Below, piece after piece: positions 52,238 to 62,812 of a stretch of DNA of 64,000 nucleotides. The translations under genes were made by a program, and so were the position numbers. Numbering within the stretch: position 1 is the first letter of the stretch; each line of letters starts with the position of its first letter. The notes under the pieces were generated by a model that was given only the letters and a program-made list of their open reading frames with translations, did not search any database and was not told the origin of the DNA. Origin of the DNA: Alphaproteobacteria bacterium (GTDB taxonomy: Bacteria > Pseudomonadota > Alphaproteobacteria > Bin65); contig JAJEGH010000003.1 of the NCBI GenBank assembly GCA_022819985.1, positions 18,076 to 82,075 of the forward strand, written 5' to 3'.

Positions 52238-52600
52238 CCCTCTTCGGAGGATTCCTCTGCGAAAGGCACGCGCGCCGCTTGCCCCGCCCGTCATTTCAAC
52301 CGGCGTACCCCCAACCCGTCATTTCGACCGGAGCGGCGTCAGCCGCGCAGCGGAGAAATCCGGCCAGCGACGGAGGCCGACCGAACGCCGGAGCCTGTGG
52401 CGTCGATGGAGCGCCGACCGGGTTTCTCCCCTTCGACTTCGCTCAGGGCAGGCTACTCCGCCCCGCCCGGGGGCCGGGGCTCCGGTCGAAATGACGGGAT
52501 GGGTTCAAGGGCCGGAATGGGCGCAAGTCCGGCGGGGAAGGCCGCGCCAGCGCCCGTTTCCGCCCTATCCGCGTTTCGCAGAGGAATCCTCTGAAGAGGG
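52238..52600. repeat. 363-bp block bounded by 27-bp inverted repeats, with a nested 19-bp inverted repeat
   Basis: The gap 52199-52683 has no gene. Left arm 52238-52264 (CCCTCTTCGGAGGATTCCTC then TGCGAAA) and right arm 52574-52600 are reverse complements with one mismatch. Inside, 52316-52334 (CCGTCATTTCGACCGGAGC) pairs perfectly with 52479-52497. A further partial copy of CCGTCATTTC lies at 52288-52297. The nested inner element belongs to the same family as 57403-57560. A third copy of the outer arm is at 63828-63855. Size and terminal inverted repeats recall a MITE carrying, or inserted around, a REP element; no target duplication is obvious. Confidence 0.72.
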
Positions 52601-52643
52601 AGGGACATTTTCACACACGCTGCCGGTCACCCGCGGCCCGTCG

Positions 52644-52680
52644 TTGCGCTTTTTGTCATGACAAATTATGCATATATTAT
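52644..52680 (+). promoter_or_regulatory. Promoter and palindromic operator of the brnTA module
   Basis: An AT-rich spot in GC-rich surroundings. TTTGTCATGACAAA (52652-52665) is a perfect 14-bp palindrome. TTGCGC (52644-52649), 17-bp spacer, TATGCA is one possible promoter; TTGTCA (52653-52658), 16-bp spacer, TATTAT (52675-52680) another. The palindrome lies between or on the elements, as expected for autorepression by the ribbon-helix-helix antitoxin BrnA. Confidence 0.55.
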
Positions 52681-52683
52681 CCG

Positions 52684-52842
52684 ATGGCGTTCGAATGGGA
52701 CGAGGTCAGGAACCGGGACATAATCGTGGTCGTCCACACCGAACGCGGCGGGCGCGTGCGGCTGATTTCGGCGCGGCCGGCGTCCCGCAAGGAAAGGCAG
52801 ATCTGGCATGAACAGATACAAGCGGCCCCTGACGCCGGATGA
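52684..52842 (+). pseudogene. brnT: brnT toxin gene with internal in-frame deletion
   Basis: 52 residues from ATG 52684. The first ten (MAFEWDEVRN) match the BrnT start, and from residue 15 it continues VVVHTERGGRVRLISARPAS and RKERQIW, which is the C-terminal third of BrnT. Normal BrnT is about 90 residues, so roughly 40 residues from the middle, containing the part that includes the conserved N-lobe His, are missing without frame loss. The protein is unlikely to keep RNase activity. It overlaps the antitoxin gene by 35 bases. This is read from the motif pattern; an alignment would confirm the missing segment. Confidence 0.7.
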
Positions 52843-53074
52843 GATTGCAACTGTGGAAGACGGGGAGATCGACTTCAGCGACATTCCGGAACTGGACGCG
52901 GCGTTCTGGCGCGAAGCCGAACTGGTCCGGCCCGACCGCACCGAGCGGATCACGCTCCGGGTCAAGCGTTCGGTGCTCGACCATTTCCGGGCGCCGGGCC
53001 GGGGCTACCAGACGCGGATCAACCGCGTGCTCGAAAGCTATGTGCAGGCGCAACGCGGATCGGACGGACGATAG
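52808..53074 (+). CDS. brnA: BrnA ribbon-helix-helix antitoxin
   Basis: 88 residues. An acidic toxin-binding N-terminal half (TVEDGEIDFSDIPELD, about 15-30) is followed by FWREAELVRPDRTERI and the DNA-binding ribbon-helix-helix ITLRVKRSVLDHFRAPGRGY then QTRINRVLESYV. This is a complete BrnA. It would bind the palindrome upstream of the module and neutralise BrnT; with the toxin damaged it may survive as a plain repressor or as an antitoxin against related toxins elsewhere. Confidence 0.88.
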   Translation: MNRYKRPLTPDEIATVEDGEIDFSDIPELDAAFWREAELVRPDRTERITLRVKRSVLDHFRAPGRGYQTRINRVLESYVQAQRGSDGR

Positions 53075-53187
53075 CGTCGACCGGGCGTTGGTCCGCGCGG
53101 TCGCCTGGGTCGAGGCCTGGGACGCCGCCGTCGGAGTCCTATTTCGGCGAGGATTCCGCACCGCCCACGAAACCCCCTCCATTGCCG

Positions 53188-53325
53188 CCCCGGACGGAGT
53201 GTAGCGACGATCCGGGGCCCAGAGCCACGAGCAAAAGCCGTGCCGGGCGACCCGTTCGACAAGCTCAGGGCAGGCCCTGGACCCCGGCTCTCCCTGCGGT
53301 CGGCCGGGGTGACACAGTAAGGTTT
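53188..53325. repeat. Palindromic intergenic repeat between brnA and rcnA-like genes
   Basis: The gap 53075-53387 has no supportable gene. CCCCGGA (53188-53194) pairs with TCCGGGG (53211-53217). Downstream are GACAAGCTCAGGGCAGGCCC and GGACCCCGGCT strings also seen, in altered form, in the 52.4- and 57.5-kb repeats (CTTCGCTCAGGGCAGG). It is a REP-like element, possibly serving as terminator between the convergent genes. Confidence 0.55.
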
Positions 53326-53387
53326 GTTCGGGAATGAGCGGCCGGCATCGCGAAACATGCCGGCTTCCGACGCGCCGCGCCGTCGTC

Positions 53388-54209
53388 CTATCCCGTCGCC
53401 AAGTGGGTCCAGCCAGACCAGGCCATGTAGAGGCCGACGAGCAGGATCAGCGCGCCGGAGACGTAAGGCGCCGACGCGAGGAACCGGTCCGCGCCCGGGA
53501 ACCGCTTCGTCGCGTAGCGCAGGCCGAAGACGGCGGCCATGCCGACGCCGACCAGCGTGGCCGCGAGGCCGGTCGAGAAGGCCGCGACCATGCCGACGCC
53601 GAGCCAGAACTGCCCGATGCCGAGGCAGAGCAGCAGCACGGTGATCGCGGCCGGGCAGGGGATCAGCCCGCCGACCAGCCCGAAGCCGACGGTCTGCGCA
53701 TGGGTCGCCCTGCCGCCGGCGAACCGGGCCTCGATCTCGCGGGCATGAGCGCGGGCGTGGGCGTCCCCGCCGCCGTCGCGACCGTGACGATGGTGGCTAT
53801 GGCCGTGATCGTGCCCGTCGTGCCCGCGATCGTGCCTGCGGTCGTCCTGGCGGTGCGCGCGGGCGCCGGCGCGCCGGAACGCCTGCATCAGCATGAAGGC
53901 GCCGACCGCCGTAATGACCGCCCCGGCGCCGCCGACGAAATACGGCTCCAGCGTCTCGCCGATCGCCGCGTCGCCCCAGGACAGCGCCAGCACCGCCAGC
54001 ACCCAGACGACGATGCTGTGCGACAGGGCGGCGGAAATGCCCAGCAGCACAGCCTGAAACGGCGTGCCGCGGACCGCGACGATGAAGGCGGCCATCATGG
54101 TCTTGGAGTGGCCGGGCTCAAGGCCGTGCAGCGATCCCAGCACCAGGCCGACGGCGGCCAGATAGGCAAACGAGGCCGAGCCTTCCTGGATCAGGGAAAT
54201 CAGGTCCAT
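53388..54209 (-). CDS. rcnA: RcnA/NicO-type nickel/cobalt efflux membrane protein
   Basis: 273 residues with about six membrane helices. The first metal motif is LGSLHGLEPGHSKTMMAAFIV (H-x4-D/E-like HGLEPGHS, near residue 28). A long His-rich loop (HRQDDRRHDRGHDGHDHGHS and on, about residues 122-150) separates the halves. The second half begins TVGFGLVGGLIPCPAAITVLL. These features define the RcnA group, which exports Ni2+ and Co2+ from the cytoplasm. No RcnR repressor gene is adjacent. It lies 71 bases from the uvrA stop, transcribed in the same direction. Confidence 0.87.
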   Translation of the reverse strand: MDLISLIQEGSASFAYLAAVGLVLGSLHGLEPGHSKTMMAAFIVAVRGTPFQAVLLGISAALSHSIVVWVLAVLALSWGDAAIGETLEPYFVGGAGAVITAVGAFMLMQAFRRAGARAHRQDDRRHDRGHDGHDHGHSHHRHGRDGGGDAHARAHAREIEARFAGGRATHAQTVGFGLVGGLIPCPAAITVLLLCLGIGQFWLGVGMVAAFSTGLAATLVGVGMAAVFGLRYATKRFPGADRFLASAPYVSGALILLVGLYMAWSGWTHLATG

Positions 54210-54280
54210 GGGGCCGGCCCTTCCCGCCTGGAGACAGTTGGCGATCCGCGCGAACCCGGTACGGCCGCCGCCGCCCCGCG

Positions 54281-57250
<2,970 letters not shown>

Positions 57251-57402
57251 GTTTCAGGTAGGAAATTCAACTCGGCCGTCGGCCCGTCCGCGTGCCGCCC
57301 AATATGGGGCGGAAGGACCCGGAAAGCGACTCGGATTTGGGGGGTGACGGTGCGGTCGTATTTCTGCCCCATGCGGTCATTTGGGCCGGCCGTTTCTTCT
57401 CC

Positions 57403-57560
57403 CCGTCATTTCGACCGGAGCGGCGTAGCCGCGTAGCGGAGAAATCTTTCACCCGCAGAGCGTAGTCCAGGGCGCCGTACCGGAAAGATATCTCCGCTCC
57501 ACGGCCCCTTCGACTTCGCTCAGGGCAGGCCCTTGCGGTCCGTTCCGGTCGATATGACGG
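57403..57560. repeat. REP-like element with 17-bp inverted ends, second copy of the 52.3-kb family
   Basis: The gap 57251-57617 has no gene. CCGTCATTTCGACCGGAG starts at 57403; its complement with one mismatch ends at 57560 (CCGGTCGATATGACGG). An inner pair GCGGAGAAATCTTTC and GAAAGATATCTCCGC gives a second stem. The segment CCCCTTCGACTTCGCTCAGG is identical to one at about 52430. It is the same family as 52316-52497. Confidence 0.7.
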
Positions 57561-57617
57561 ATACGGTTGTCGAAAGTGCTCAATCCGGTGCACCGGTCCC
57601 GAGCCCCAATACGGCGG

Positions 57618-58433
57618 TCAGGATACCCCCGAAACCGTCCGGTCTCTGCGAATGCGCCGGGCAACTCTGAGGGACAGGGGCGTCTCAATCTCCTCTAGCT
57701 CCGCCGCGATCCTTTCAGCCAGCGCCGGGTGCGCATCGGCGCAGCGGCCCAGATGCACGATGATGTCGTCGTCGGCGATGGCGGACAGCGCCCCGACGAT
57801 TTCGCCTGTCGGAGCCCGTTGGAGTTCGCTCAACAGTATGGCCTTGGCCCGGGCGTCGCCGAACTGTCCGAGGACGATGGCCGCTGCCCGCCGCACCGCC
57901 GGCTGCGTATCGTCGAGGCAGGCTGCGAGCGCCCCGATATCGGGCTGCCCGAACCCGGACAGCTTCGCCGCCTGTTCCCTGATCCGCGGGTCCGCGTGGG
58001 CCAGCAGGGGGCGAATAAAGTCTGCGGGAAGCCTTAGCGAGGCCGCCAGAGCGGCGGACAGGGCCGCCGGCAGCAGGGGCGGCGGAAAATTGGGCGCAGT
58101 CACGATGCCGGCAAGCGATTCGCGCGCACGCGCCGTTCCGAGCTTCGCGAGCGTTTCGATCACGGTCTTCTGTTCAGGCTCCGGCCGCTCCCGTCCGAAT
58201 CCCTTGAAACGCTGCCACAGGGCTTCGAGCGCCGGCACGGCGCGGTCGTCGAGCCCGCGCTCGACGATCAGGTCGCAAAGCAGCCGCACATCCGCAATGC
58301 CCGCATTCGGAATCCGGGCGAGAACGTCCTCGTCCGAAAGCGTTTCCGGATCGAGTGGCCGGGGGGCCCCCGCCGCATCCGTCACGACGGTCCCGCTGCC
58401 GGAGAAAAGGTCGAACTGTTCCGGCCGCGTCAT
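57618..58433 (-). CDS. HEAT-repeat protein, function unknown
   Basis: 271 residues, all helical, Ala/Leu-rich. Helical pairs typical of HEAT repeats run from about residue 90 to 250, for example FIRPLLAHADPRIREQAAKL, then IGALAACLDDTQPAVRRAAAIVLGQFGD and IVGALSAIADDDIIVHLGRC. The N-terminal 60 residues include FDLFSGSG and EDVLARIPNAG. Such proteins are protein-binding scaffolds. No domain partner is encoded next to it that would reveal the role. The EEP-fold gene ends 72 bases upstream on the same strand. Confidence 0.72.
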   Translation of the reverse strand: MTRPEQFDLFSGSGTVVTDAAGAPRPLDPETLSDEDVLARIPNAGIADVRLLCDLIVERGLDDRAVPALEALWQRFKGFGRERPEPEQKTVIETLAKLGTARARESLAGIVTAPNFPPPLLPAALSAALAASLRLPADFIRPLLAHADPRIREQAAKLSGFGQPDIGALAACLDDTQPAVRRAAAIVLGQFGDARAKAILLSELQRAPTGEIVGALSAIADDDIIVHLGRCADAHPALAERIAAELEEIETPLSLRVARRIRRDRTVSGVS

Positions 58434-58505
58434 CGGCCCGATATGGCGTCGCCTCGGCGTTTTCGGGGTTTGCCGTTCATGGCGGGCTGCACAGCATCGC
58501 TCAGG

Positions 58506-59285
58506 TCATTCGATCTCAACGATCATCGCAGAGTGGTCGCTCAGTTTATTCCCGGCTCGGTCGGCGCAGCGGGTGCTGTGGTCGTAATGGCAGTCGGCGA
58601 CCATCGCTTCGACGCCGCCGCGCCCGAACGCATGATCGATTCGAAAACCGTTTCCCGCATTACTCATCCAGCTGAATTCCCGCTTGCCGCCATGTTTGGC
58701 GCGCCAGAGATCGCACCAGCCGCGTTTATCCATTCGGCTGAATTGGCTTTGGACGGCCAATATTGTGCCTTCTTCGTCGATACAATTGAGTCCTGCATTG
58801 TAGTCCCCAATCGCCAATGAAGGGCCGGAAAGGCCCTTCGGTACGTCAAGAATAAATTCAAATAACGGAACCTTCTTGTTGTTTTTCTTGGAAAGGTCGG
58901 TGGCGAAATAGACTCCCGCAACTACGATGTCGTTGATTTGAATTGCAGTGATTCGCCTTTTCTCGCTGGATGGCGGGTCCAAGCATACCGGTTTCGCTTG
59001 ACGGCGGGAAAACACCGCTACGCCCAATTCGGAGTCTCCGTCAGTTTTCGATACTGATTTGTATCGAAAACCTTCCATTTCTAATGCGGTCGCAAAGCAG
59101 GTTTCTTCAGGATAACCTGCTGCCGCTAGTCCCTCCGTGAACGGCCGGTTCAACAAGGACTTCTTGAACTCGGAAAGCACTAGGACGTCAGCTTTGCTAT
59201 CGCGGAAATACCTGACCAGATTCGCCGGGCGGCCGTTGCCGGCAGCCGGACCGAGCTTATTGAGATTAAGCGCCAGAATTTTCAT
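58506..59285 (-). CDS. Endonuclease/exonuclease/phosphatase (EEP) fold protein of foreign composition
   Basis: 259 residues. EEP motifs: ILALNLNKLG at the start (Asn metal ligand), DVLVLSEFKKS (Glu), AIGDYNAG (Asp/Asn), and SDHSAMIVEIE at the end (Asp-His pair); the RIDHAFG substrate loop is also present. It thus has the complete DNase I-like metal phosphoesterase site. The start is ATG 59285 behind CAGGAATTGAAG. The gene is clearly poorer in GC than its neighbours and uses AT-rich codons, suggesting transfer. The substrate could be DNA, RNA or a phospholipid; it carries no signal peptide. Confidence 0.77.
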   Translation of the reverse strand: MKILALNLNKLGPAAGNGRPANLVRYFRDSKADVLVLSEFKKSLLNRPFTEGLAAAGYPEETCFATALEMEGFRYKSVSKTDGDSELGVAVFSRRQAKPVCLDPPSSEKRRITAIQINDIVVAGVYFATDLSKKNNKKVPLFEFILDVPKGLSGPSLAIGDYNAGLNCIDEEGTILAVQSQFSRMDKRGWCDLWRAKHGGKREFSWMSNAGNGFRIDHAFGRGGVEAMVADCHYDHSTRCADRAGNKLSDHSAMIVEIE

Positions 59286-59306
59286 CTTCAATTCCTGTAA
59301 CAGCCG

Positions 59307-59783
59307 TCACTCCACTAACAACCCCCGCTTCCGGTGCCAGTCCTCGATGGCTTCCTCCGGGTAGCCGTCGAAGTGGCGTTCGTCCGCCGAGGCGTCCGGG
59401 ACCGGGCACCATCCCGGCTTCGAGCCGAGCATCAGATGCACCCGCTCCGGCGCCGGCGGCAGTTCGGTGTCGATGGCCGAGGCGAGCGGATGGACCAGCT
59501 CCGGCCAGCGCGGGTCCCACAGCCAGAGATGGCTGCCGCAGCGCTTGCAGAAATGCCGCATCGCCGTGCTCGTCCGGCCGTCGACGGTCGCCTGGTAGAC
59601 CGCGAGATGCTCGCCGCCCTCGATGCGCAGGGTCGGCGTGTCGCCCATGATGTTGACGGCGAAGCCGCCGCCGCCGGTCGTCTTGCGGCAGATCGAGCAG
59701 TAGCAGTAGTTGAACGGGCGGGGGGTGCGGCTTTCGACGCTGAACGTCACCGCGCGGCAGTGGCAGGAACCTTCGAGGAGCAT
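59307..59783 (-). CDS. GFA/CENP-V family zinc-binding protein
   Basis: 158 residues. Zinc-binding cysteines are in CHCRAV (residues 7-9), YCYCSICRK (about 27-35) and FCKRCGSH (about 79-86), the three-site pattern of the glutathione-dependent formaldehyde-activating enzyme (Gfa) family. True formaldehyde activity has been demonstrated for few members, so the chemical role is open. It starts at ATG 59783 behind AGGTTCC. It is divergent from ssb across 124 bases. Confidence 0.87.
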   Translation of the reverse strand: MLLEGSCHCRAVTFSVESRTPRPFNYCYCSICRKTTGGGGFAVNIMGDTPTLRIEGGEHLAVYQATVDGRTSTAMRHFCKRCGSHLWLWDPRWPELVHPLASAIDTELPPAPERVHLMLGSKPGWCPVPDASADERHFDGYPEEAIEDWHRKRGLLVE

Positions 59784-59847
59784 GGCGGATCTTTCGGTTC
59801 GGGCCTTCCGGCCTTCCGGTCCGGGGCGGGTGCAGGTTATAAACGGC

Positions 59848-59874
59848 TTGCTGACGCGGGCTAGGCAATATAAA
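59848..59874 (+). promoter_or_regulatory. Candidate promoter of ssb
   Basis: TTGCTG (59848-59853), 15-bp spacer, TATAAA (59869-59874). The spacer is short but the -10 is good and the site lies 34 bases before the ssb start codon. The probable start point falls just upstream of a LexA-type site. Confidence 0.4.
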
Positions 59875-59889
59875 CATGAGACGTGTCTC

Positions 59890-59904
59890 GAACGAACGGG
59901 GAAC
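59890..59904. promoter_or_regulatory. Candidate LexA (SOS) box before ssb
   Basis: GAAC-GAACGGG-GAAC, that is GAAC-N7-GAAC, the reverse complement of the alphaproteobacterial SOS consensus GTTC-N7-GTTC. It ends four bases before the ssb ATG and would cover the early transcript and ribosome site, blocking elongation or initiation. With eight fixed bases, chance occurrence is possible. Confidence 0.5.
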
Positions 59905-59907
59905 ATC

Positions 59908-60435
59908 ATGGCAGGCAGCGTCAACAAGGTCATCATCGTCGGCAATCTGGGCCGCGACCCCGAGGTCCGCACGATGCAGAGCGGCGACAAGGTCGCCAAC
60001 TTCTCCGTCGCGACCTCCGAACGCTGGAAGGACCGCAACACCGGCGAGATGCAGGAGCGCACCGAGTGGCACCGCGTCGTGATCTTCGGCCGCACCGCCG
60101 AAATCGCCGAGCAGTATCTGCGGAAGGGCTCCAAGGTCTATATCGAGGGCCAGCTCCAGACCCGCAAATGGGAGGACAACCAGACCGGGCAGGAGCGCTA
60201 TACGACCGAGGTCGTGATCCGGCCCTACCGGGGCGAGATGACCATGCTGGACAGCCGACGCGACGGCGGCGGCATGAGCGAGAGCTACGACCGGGGCGGC
60301 TCCTACGACTCCGGCGGAAGCCAGAGCGGCGGCGGCTACGGCGGGCAGCGGGACGGCGGCGGCTACGGCGGGCGGGAAGGCGCCGGCGCCCCCCAGACAT
60401 CGGGGGCGGATTTCGACGACGAAATCCCGTTCTAG
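59908..60435 (+). CDS. ssb: Single-stranded DNA-binding protein
   Basis: 175 residues. An OB-fold from [21 protein letters not shown] through [21 protein letters not shown] and [18 protein letters not shown] (about 1-110), a Gly/Ser/Arg-rich flexible linker with repeated GGGYGG strings, and the acidic tip DFDDEIPF that binds partner proteins. The length is normal for a homotetrameric bacterial SSB. The start is ATG 59908. A LexA-type box directly upstream suggests SOS induction. Confidence 0.96.
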   Translation: MAGSVNKVIIVGNLGRDPEVRTMQSGDKVANFSVATSERWKDRNTGEMQERTEWHRVVIFGRTAEIAEQYLRKGSKVYIEGQLQTRKWEDNQTGQERYTTEVVIRPYRGEMTMLDSRRDGGGMSESYDRGGSYDSGGSQSGGGYGGQRDGGGYGGREGAGAPQTSGADFDDEIPF

Positions 60436-60470
60436 GGCGGTCGGCGGCCGTGCGGGGGAAGGGCTGACCG

Positions 60471-60890
60471 ATGCGGGAGTACCGGACCGAATTCGTCGTG
60501 GAGTGGGCGCATTGCGACGCCGCCGGCATCGTCTTCTATCCGCATTTCTACACCTGGTTCGACCAGGCGACCGAGCGGCTGTTCTCGGCCAACGCGCTGT
60601 CCTACCCCGAGATGGAACGCGATTTCGGCGTCAGCGGCATGCCGCTGCTCGAGACCGGCGCGACCTTCCGGAACGCCTGCCGGCTGGGCAACCGGCTGGC
60701 CATGGCCAGCCATGTCAGCGAATGGGCCGGCAAGGTCTTCACGGTCGCCCACGCGCTCAGCCATGCCGACGGCCGCCCGGCGCTGGAAGGTTTCGAAAAG
60801 CGGGTCTGGGTCACGCCCGCACCCGACCGGCCGGCGGGATTCCGCGCCATCCCGGTTCCCGAAGAGGCCAGGGCGCGCTTCGTCGACTGA
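60471..60890 (+). CDS. 4-hydroxybenzoyl-CoA thioesterase family (hotdog fold) protein
   Basis: 139 residues. The active-site region EWAHCDAAGIVFYPHFYTWF (about residues 11-30) has the conserved Asp after HC and matches the 4HBT/YbgC type of hotdog thioesterase. The LETGATFRNACRLGNRL and HVSEWAGKVFTVAHAL strands follow. It hydrolyses short or aromatic acyl-CoAs. In this genome it might serve the hcrCAB pathway or betainyl-CoA release in the carnitine branch, but it is located far from both and follows ssb after 35 bases. Confidence 0.85.
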   Translation: MREYRTEFVVEWAHCDAAGIVFYPHFYTWFDQATERLFSANALSYPEMERDFGVSGMPLLETGATFRNACRLGNRLAMASHVSEWAGKVFTVAHALSHADGRPALEGFEKRVWVTPAPDRPAGFRAIPVPEEARARFVD

Positions 60891-60950
60891 ACCCCTTTGC
60901 GGCGCCTCAGGGCGCGGCAGCCGGGTCAGAAAATCTTTATCGCTCAAAGA

Positions 60951-60989
60951 TTTGCACAAATTGCAAATAGAAATTGCATTTTGTGCAAA
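60951..60989. promoter_or_regulatory. 39-bp AT-rich palindrome upstream of the DUF4143-type ATPase gene
   Basis: TTTGCACAAATTGCAA (60951-60966) and TTGCATTTTGTGCAAA (60974-60989) are 16-base arms that pair with one mismatch, with 7 bases between. The outer ten bases TTTGCACAAA/TTTGTGCAAA are perfect. It starts 58 bases and ends 20 bases before the ATG and contrasts sharply with the GC-rich surroundings. Shape and place fit an operator for a dimeric or tetrameric repressor, or a cruciform. The ATPase itself has a helix-turn-helix and could be autoregulatory. Confidence 0.7.
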
Positions 60990-61008
60990 AATGCGGTAGG
61001 TCGCATGC

Positions 61009-62733
61009 ATGATCGAACGCGACATCGCGCCCTGCCTGCGCCGGCTCTTCGGACAATACCCCTTCGTCACCGTCACCGGGCCGCGCCAATCGGGTAAGAC
61101 AACGCTCTGCCGCGGGACATTTCCCGATCTTGCCTATGTCAATCTGGAAGCGCCCGACCAACGGGAATTCGCCGAATCCGATCCGCGCGGCTTTCTCGCC
61201 CGCCTCGGCGAAGGCGCCATCCTGGACGAAATCCAGCGCGTCCCGGACCTCCTGTCGTATCTGCAGGTCATTGCCGACGAAAAGGGGCGAAACGGCCTTT
61301 TTTTGCTGACCGGCAGCGAACACTTCAAGCTGTCCGGAGCGATCGGCCAGTCGCTGGCGGGGCGGACGGGCCTCTTGCGTCTCCTGCCCTTCACGCTGGC
61401 GGAACGCGAACGCGCGGGCGCCGGCGGTGCGCTGGACCAAATTCTTTATTCCGGCTTTTATCCGCGGATTTACGATCGGGGCATCGATCCGCGACAGGCG
61501 CTCGGCGACTATTTCGAGACCTATGTCGAGCGCGACGTGCGCCGGCTGGGCGAGATCCGCAACGTATCGAATTTCCAGCGTTTCGTCCGGCTCTGCGCCG
61601 GCCGGGTCGGACAGTTGACCGACCTCGTGTCGCTGGGCGCCGATGCGGGCGTGTCCCGCACGACGGCGCGGAACTGGCTCGATTTGCTGGAGCGGAGTTA
61701 CATCGCCTTTCGCCTGCCGCCGTTCCACGCCAATATCCGCAAGCGACTGGTCAAGACCCCCAAGCTCTATTTCTACGATGTCGGCCTGGCCGCCTATCTC
61801 ATCGGCATCGAGCGGGCCGACCAGGTCGCCACCCATCCCCTGCGCGGGCCGCTGTTCGAGAATACGGTCGTCGTGGAGGTTCTGAAGCACCGGTTCAATC
61901 GCGGGCTTTCCTCCAATTTGTCGTTTTTCCGGGACAGCCGCGGGCTGGAATGCGATCTGCTGTTCGAGACCGGGAGCGGCCTCGGCGCCATCGAGATCAA
62001 GTCGGGCGCAACGGTCGCCCCGGAATTCTTCGGGTCTCTCGGCGCCGTCGCGAAAGCGGTACCGAACGTCGCTATGAAAGCCGTGGTGTATGGCGGCGCG
62101 GCCCGTCAGTCGCGCAGCGCCGGCGAGGTCGTGCCGTTCGACGATTTGCAGGGCTTTCTCGACCGCTTCGACACCGACCGGGAGATTGCCGGCTTTGTCG
62201 CGAACAGAGCGGCGCCGGCGCCGTCAACGACCGATCTGGACGTTGTGGACAGCGTATTCCACAGGCACATCCGCCCCACGCTCGATGCGCTCGATACCGC
62301 TCTAAAAGAGCATGTGGCACTGCTCTTCCGGAGCATTTTTCCAAATTCCACAATCGAGTTCGGTAGCAGCAATGTCGGTTCATCCGGCTTGCTGGACGCC
62401 GGCCATTGGGAGCGGACGAAAATGGATTTCATCGCGAAGTCGGGATTCGCATTGAACGAAAAGCGGCCGCTGAAAATTACGCACACATTCAGGCTCGGGG
62501 GCTACAACCGTCCCGGAGAAGCGGACTTCGAAATCTCGATATCCCTCTCATGGTCTCTGGATGCCGAGGGGTTTTCCCGAACGGCAACCGTCAACGACAT
62601 GACGATATCGAAGATCGACGAACGAATTCGCTACTCGGATCTCGAGACGCGCAGCGCGCGCATCGATGGTACCGTTTCGGCCATCGAGAACGGCGTCAGG
62701 GCGGAAGTCGAGAAATTGTCGGGCGCCCGATAG
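61009..62733 (+). CDS. AAA_14/DUF4143-type ATPase with C-terminal extension
   Basis: 574 residues. P-loop GPRQSGKTT (about residues 24-32), Walker B region AILDEIQRVPDLL, and LLTGSEHF sensor (about 103-110) form the AAA_14 domain. The DUF4143 part contains a winged helix (GVSRTTARNWLDLLERSYIAF) and a nuclease-like pattern ECDLLFE...AIEIKSG (about 316-336). The usual protein ends near residue 390. Here about 175 further residues follow (from STTDLDVVDSVFHRH on), with lower GC, a helical DALDTALKEHVALLFRSIF, a beta-rich middle and a helical end, none recognised. The function of this family is largely unknown; toxin-antitoxin-like or defence roles have been suggested. The upstream palindrome is probably its operator. 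Confidence 0.82.
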   Translation: MIERDIAPCLRRLFGQYPFVTVTGPRQSGKTTLCRGTFPDLAYVNLEAPDQREFAESDPRGFLARLGEGAILDEIQRVPDLLSYLQVIADEKGRNGLFLLTGSEHFKLSGAIGQSLAGRTGLLRLLPFTLAERERAGAGGALDQILYSGFYPRIYDRGIDPRQALGDYFETYVERDVRRLGEIRNVSNFQRFVRLCAGRVGQLTDLVSLGADAGVSRTTARNWLDLLERSYIAFRLPPFHANIRKRLVKTPKLYFYDVGLAAYLIGIERADQVATHPLRGPLFENTVVVEVLKHRFNRGLSSNLSFFRDSRGLECDLLFETGSGLGAIEIKSGATVAPEFFGSLGAVAKAVPNVAMKAVVYGGAARQSRSAGEVVPFDDLQGFLDRFDTDREIAGFVANRAAPAPSTTDLDVVDSVFHRHIRPTLDALDTALKEHVALLFRSIFPNSTIEFGSSNVGSSGLLDAGHWERTKMDFIAKSGFALNEKRPLKITHTFRLGGYNRPGEADFEISISLSWSLDAEGFSRTATVNDMTISKIDERIRYSDLETRSARIDGTVSAIENGVRAEVEKLSGAR

Positions 62734-62812
62734 GTTCCCCGGCGCGCCGGCCCGGTGCTCCGGTCGCCGTACCGCGTGGGCGATGGGGCCTTCCGCGAAC
62801 GGCCGCCCCGCC

